Shown: positions 6,220-8,054 of the stretch, in pieces
How the letters are laid out: the number at the start of each line of letters is the position of its first letter
How positions within the stretch are numbered: position 1 is the stretch's first letter
Origin: G963669175 sp964648415
GTDB lineage: Bacteria; Electryoneota; Electryoneia; Electryoneales; Electryoneaceae
Reading direction: 5' to 3'
Length of the DNA: 8,054 nucleotides
NCBI GenBank assembly: GCA_964648415.1
Contig: CAZYOC010000207.1
Coordinates: 1-8,054 of the forward strand
The notes under the pieces: model-generated
The model's input: only the letters and a program-made list of their open reading frames with translations
The model's database searches: none
Told to the model about the DNA's origin: nothing
Program-made: the position numbers and the translations under genes

Positions 6220-7182
6220 ATGAGGATTCGACATACAACGCTGCTTTTCGGCCTTTTGGTCGTTTTCGCATTTTCCGCTCATGCGGAGTTTGATTTCGGC
6301 GCGAAGTACGCCGGGGATTTCATGAGCGGGCAGTCCAACGCTCGTCTGCTTGCGCTGGGCGGCGTCGGCGCCGCTCTGGCGGAAGGCCCCTCCGCCGTGC
6401 TGGGCAATCCCGCGCTCCTGTTCACCGACCGTCCCCATCGGCTCTCCCTCATGCACGCCGACCGTTTCGAGTCGGCAGTGAAGATGGACCACATCGCCTA
6501 CACCCGGCGCGAGGGCGAGGACCGCATGCTGGGCTTCGGCCTGATCCGGCAGGGAGTCGACGACATTCCGGTGACGCAACTGACCGATCCGACACGCCCC
6601 ATCGGCAGCGACAACCGGGTGAGGGTGCTCGAACAGACCAGCGCCTCCGAGTATGCCTTCCAGTTTGCTTATGGCATGCAGCGTTCCTACGGCCACATCG
6701 GCGCGACAGCCAAGCTCCTCTACAAACGGCTGTACACGAGTGACGCGTTCGGGCTGGGCTTCGATATCGGGTACGCGAAACGGTTCGGCGGGTTGACTCT
6801 GGGCGCGCAGGTGCGTGACGTCACCACCTCGATCCTCGCCTGGGATACCGGCCGGCAGGAGGCGATTGTGCCGACGGCTCGGCTGGGCATGGCGTATCAC
6901 ATCGCCGCGCCGCGGTTGAATGCGGACATCACCCCGGTGGTGGAGCTGAGGATGCGGACCGAATCGCTGGGCGACCCGGACTTCGCCACCTTCCACGCCG
7001 GCCTGGAATACATGATCCAGAAGGTCGTCGCGGCGCGAGTGGGTGTCGATGATCGCCGCCTGACCTATGGCGCGGGGCTGCGGATCGGTGTGCTGCAAGT
7101 GGATTACGCGTTTGTCGGCCACGACGACCTGGGCGCAACGCACAGGGTCAGCCTTGGTTACGCCTGGGGAGCGAGGGAGTAA
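6220..7182 (+). CDS. PorV/PorQ-like (UPF0164-type) outer-membrane beta-barrel protein
   Basis: This 320-aa protein has a signal peptide (residues 1-22, cleavage after AHA) and then the N-terminal signature of the PorV/PorQ or UPF0164-like barrel family: ARLLALGGVGAALAEGPSAV at 41-60, ending in GNPALL at 62-67. In relatives this reads roughly ARALGMGGA...DVSALYWNPAGL. The rest alternates short amphipathic strands (HIGATAKLLYKRL, GLGFDIGYAKRF, GLTLGAQVRDV, YGAGLRIGVLQVDYAF, HRVSLGYAW), as in FadL-like barrels. Family members include the type IX secretion protein PorV, but no other type IX genes are present, so that role is not claimed. GAGGA at 6210-6214 lies 5 nt before the ATG. The gene is followed after only 3 nt by the next one, so they are co-transcribed. 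The C-terminus (GYAWGARE) lacks a terminal aromatic residue, unlike many barrels. Confidence 0.82.
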   Translation: MRIRHTTLLFGLLVVFAFSAHAEFDFGAKYAGDFMSGQSNARLLALGGVGAALAEGPSAVLGNPALLFTDRPHRLSLMHADRFESAVKMDHIAYTRREGEDRMLGFGLIRQGVDDIPVTQLTDPTRPIGSDNRVRVLEQTSASEYAFQFAYGMQRSYGHIGATAKLLYKRLYTSDAFGLGFDIGYAKRFGGLTLGAQVRDVTTSILAWDTGRQEAIVPTARLGMAYHIAAPRLNADITPVVELRMRTESLGDPDFATFHAGLEYMIQKVVAARVGVDDRRLTYGAGLRIGVLQVDYAFVGHDDLGATHRVSLGYAWGARE

Positions 7183-7185
7183 GTC

Positions 7186-7881
7186 ATGACCAAGAACCAG
7201 TCATTCCTGTTCTTCTTCCTGATCCTGCTGTGCGTGATCCTGCTGCTGATGGTGGTCACCGGGCCGCAACACTGGAGAGCCGACGAGGGATCCGCACGGG
7301 CGGAGGATACCATGATGCAGGCGAAAGCGAAAATTACACCCGTGATGTTCCCCGAGATCCTGGTACTGCACGCCCGCAGGTACAGCGAAATGAAGCTGCC
7401 GGATGTGTACAAGCTGATTCACCAGGGAACCATGGGGCCGGGGCACCTGAATGTGGACCGCGACGCCTTCCTCGCTTATCTGCAACGCGAAGTGGAGCAG
7501 ATGCGCGACGAAACGCCCTGGCCGGGGGATACGGTTCTCGTGGAAACACTCGGCGACCGGTTTGTGAGGGTGCATCTGCGGCCCTATCTCGAGCACGGCG
7601 GCAGCCTGGAGGCCATGGCCGACGCGTTTCAGCGCTCCCTCAACGTTCCCCGGGACACCGGTTTATTCTACCAGCGGATGCGTTTGATTCAGCACAACGG
7701 GGGTTCCGTGGATACAGCCCTGCCGGACCTGAGTGAGCTTCCGGAATTGCTGGAGATGGCGCGCGAAAAGGAAGTTCCGCCCGCAGTGCATCACAGCGAT
7801 GAGTTCAAACAGACCTACCAGCCCCATTACCGGGTGCTCTCCTTCGCCGAAGCGGAAAAGCTGATCGCGAATCTGCCATAG
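7186..7881 (+). CDS. Membrane-anchored protein of unknown function, coupled to the PorV-like gene
   Basis: This 231-aa protein has a single hydrophobic segment (residues 7-25) after MTKNQS. It is probably an N-terminal inner-membrane anchor with the remaining 205 residues outside the cytoplasm. The segment lacks an obvious signal-peptidase site or lipobox. The soluble part contains LPDVYKLIHQGTMGPGHL (71-88) and a Glu/Arg-rich helix (93-107). It also has GDTVLVETLGDRFVRVHLRPYL (about 114-135) and LEAMADAFQRSL (141-152). The pattern HQGxxGxGHL followed by RVHLRPY resembles an uncharacterised conserved family as I remember it; no function can be assigned. GAGGGAG at 7173-7179, inside the end of the upstream gene, is its ribosome-binding site, 6 nt before the ATG, so translation is probably coupled. 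Topology suggests a periplasmic partner of the barrel, but this is inference. Confidence 0.78.
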   Translation: MTKNQSFLFFFLILLCVILLLMVVTGPQHWRADEGSARAEDTMMQAKAKITPVMFPEILVLHARRYSEMKLPDVYKLIHQGTMGPGHLNVDRDAFLAYLQREVEQMRDETPWPGDTVLVETLGDRFVRVHLRPYLEHGGSLEAMADAFQRSLNVPRDTGLFYQRMRLIQHNGGSVDTALPDLSELPELLEMAREKEVPPAVHHSDEFKQTYQPHYRVLSFAEAEKLIANLP

Positions 7882-7902
7882 TTGACGTTTCAGCGGGTTA
7901 AC

Positions 7903-7993
7903 ACGGATCTTTCACGAGTAATCGATATCTGCCCCGGGCAGCTTGTGGTGATGCTCGCTTGAGATCCGTTTACAGCTCCATGAACGATCATGG
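7903..7993. repeat. Nested inverted repeats downstream of the operon
   Basis: ACGGATCT (7903-7910) and AGATCCGT (7962-7969) are perfect 8-bp arms 51 nt apart. Between them lies the palindrome CTGCCCCGGGCAG (7929-7941). Just beyond is a hairpin, CCATGA-ACGA-TCATGG (7978-7993). None is followed by a T-tract, so an intrinsic terminator for the operon is not shown, although a structured 3' end is plausible. No gene is visible after 7881. Confidence 0.4.
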
Positions 7994-8036
7994 GGACCGT
8001 ACTATAGGGCCTGTTGCACGAATTCTGATGTCTCTC

Positions 8037-8054
8037 ATTCCAGCGAAGGCTGGA
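8037..8054. repeat. Cut-off, inverted copy of the dRS3-like palindrome
   Basis: ATTCCAGC-GAAG-GCTGGA runs to the window edge and would complete a 20-bp palindrome with two further bases. Its reverse complement, TCCAGCCTTCGCTGGAATGA, has the same CTTCGC centre and GGAATGAGAG flank as the elements at 51-118. It is therefore the same family in the opposite orientation. Confidence 0.7.

Noticed and set aside
6055..7143. Long minus-strand open frame (362 codons) opposite the PorV-like gene
   Set aside because: It is a by-product of GC-rich codon use on the other strand. It has no signal, domain or ribosome-binding site, and the plus-strand gene has a clear signal peptide and family signature.
6220..7182. 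Type IX secretion component (true PorV)
   Set aside because: Only the general barrel-family signature is visible. No other type IX genes or C-terminal sorting-domain cargo occur in the window.

Overview
The window looks like chromosomal DNA of a GC-rich diderm (outer-membrane) bacterium. Two secreted proteins have the strand patterns of outer-membrane beta-barrels, and one of them resembles the PorV/PorQ (UPF0164-like) family. That family is common in the Bacteroidetes/Chlorobi/Fibrobacteres group and related candidate phyla. This is only a hint about lineage, and no species call is possible from the sequence. Housekeeping genes (purA, a tRNA-Thr) sit beside lineage-specific envelope genes. 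There is no phage, IS, CRISPR or plasmid signature.

Layout. (1) Positions 1-297 carry a dRS3-like palindrome and a 41-bp tandem array. (2) 334-1647 (+) encodes an SO_0444-type Cu/Zn efflux permease fused to a C-terminal HMA metal-binding domain. The HMA domain has its own internal Shine-Dalgarno and ATG. (3) 1648-2145 is a gap holding more of the same repeat family and the likely purA promoter. (4) 2146-3432 (+) is purA, followed by a strong intrinsic terminator. (5) A tRNA-Thr(CGU) gene faces it on the minus strand with its own promoter. (6) 3950-4375 (+) encodes a small SpoIIAA/STAS-like cytoplasmic protein; an imperfect tandem duplication begins inside its last codons. (7) 4577-5827 (-) is an unrecognised outer-membrane barrel. 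(8) Divergent from it, 6220-7182 (+) encodes the PorV/PorQ-like barrel. It is followed after 3 nt by 7186-7881 (+), a membrane-anchored protein of unknown function. (9) The right edge holds hairpins and a cut-off, inverted copy of the repeat family.

How the parts relate. The permease-HMA protein is a self-contained metal export unit. purA and tRNA-Thr are ordinary housekeeping genes. The divergent barrel genes and the coupled anchored protein look like an envelope module, but no substrate can be named. Short palindromic repeats with a GGGAATGA-like right arm recur in four intergenic places and are the main non-coding theme. The observation most worth testing is the internal ribosome-binding site at the start of the HMA domain. 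It could let one gene make both the transporter and a free CopZ-like chaperone, or it could be the scar of a recent gene fusion.
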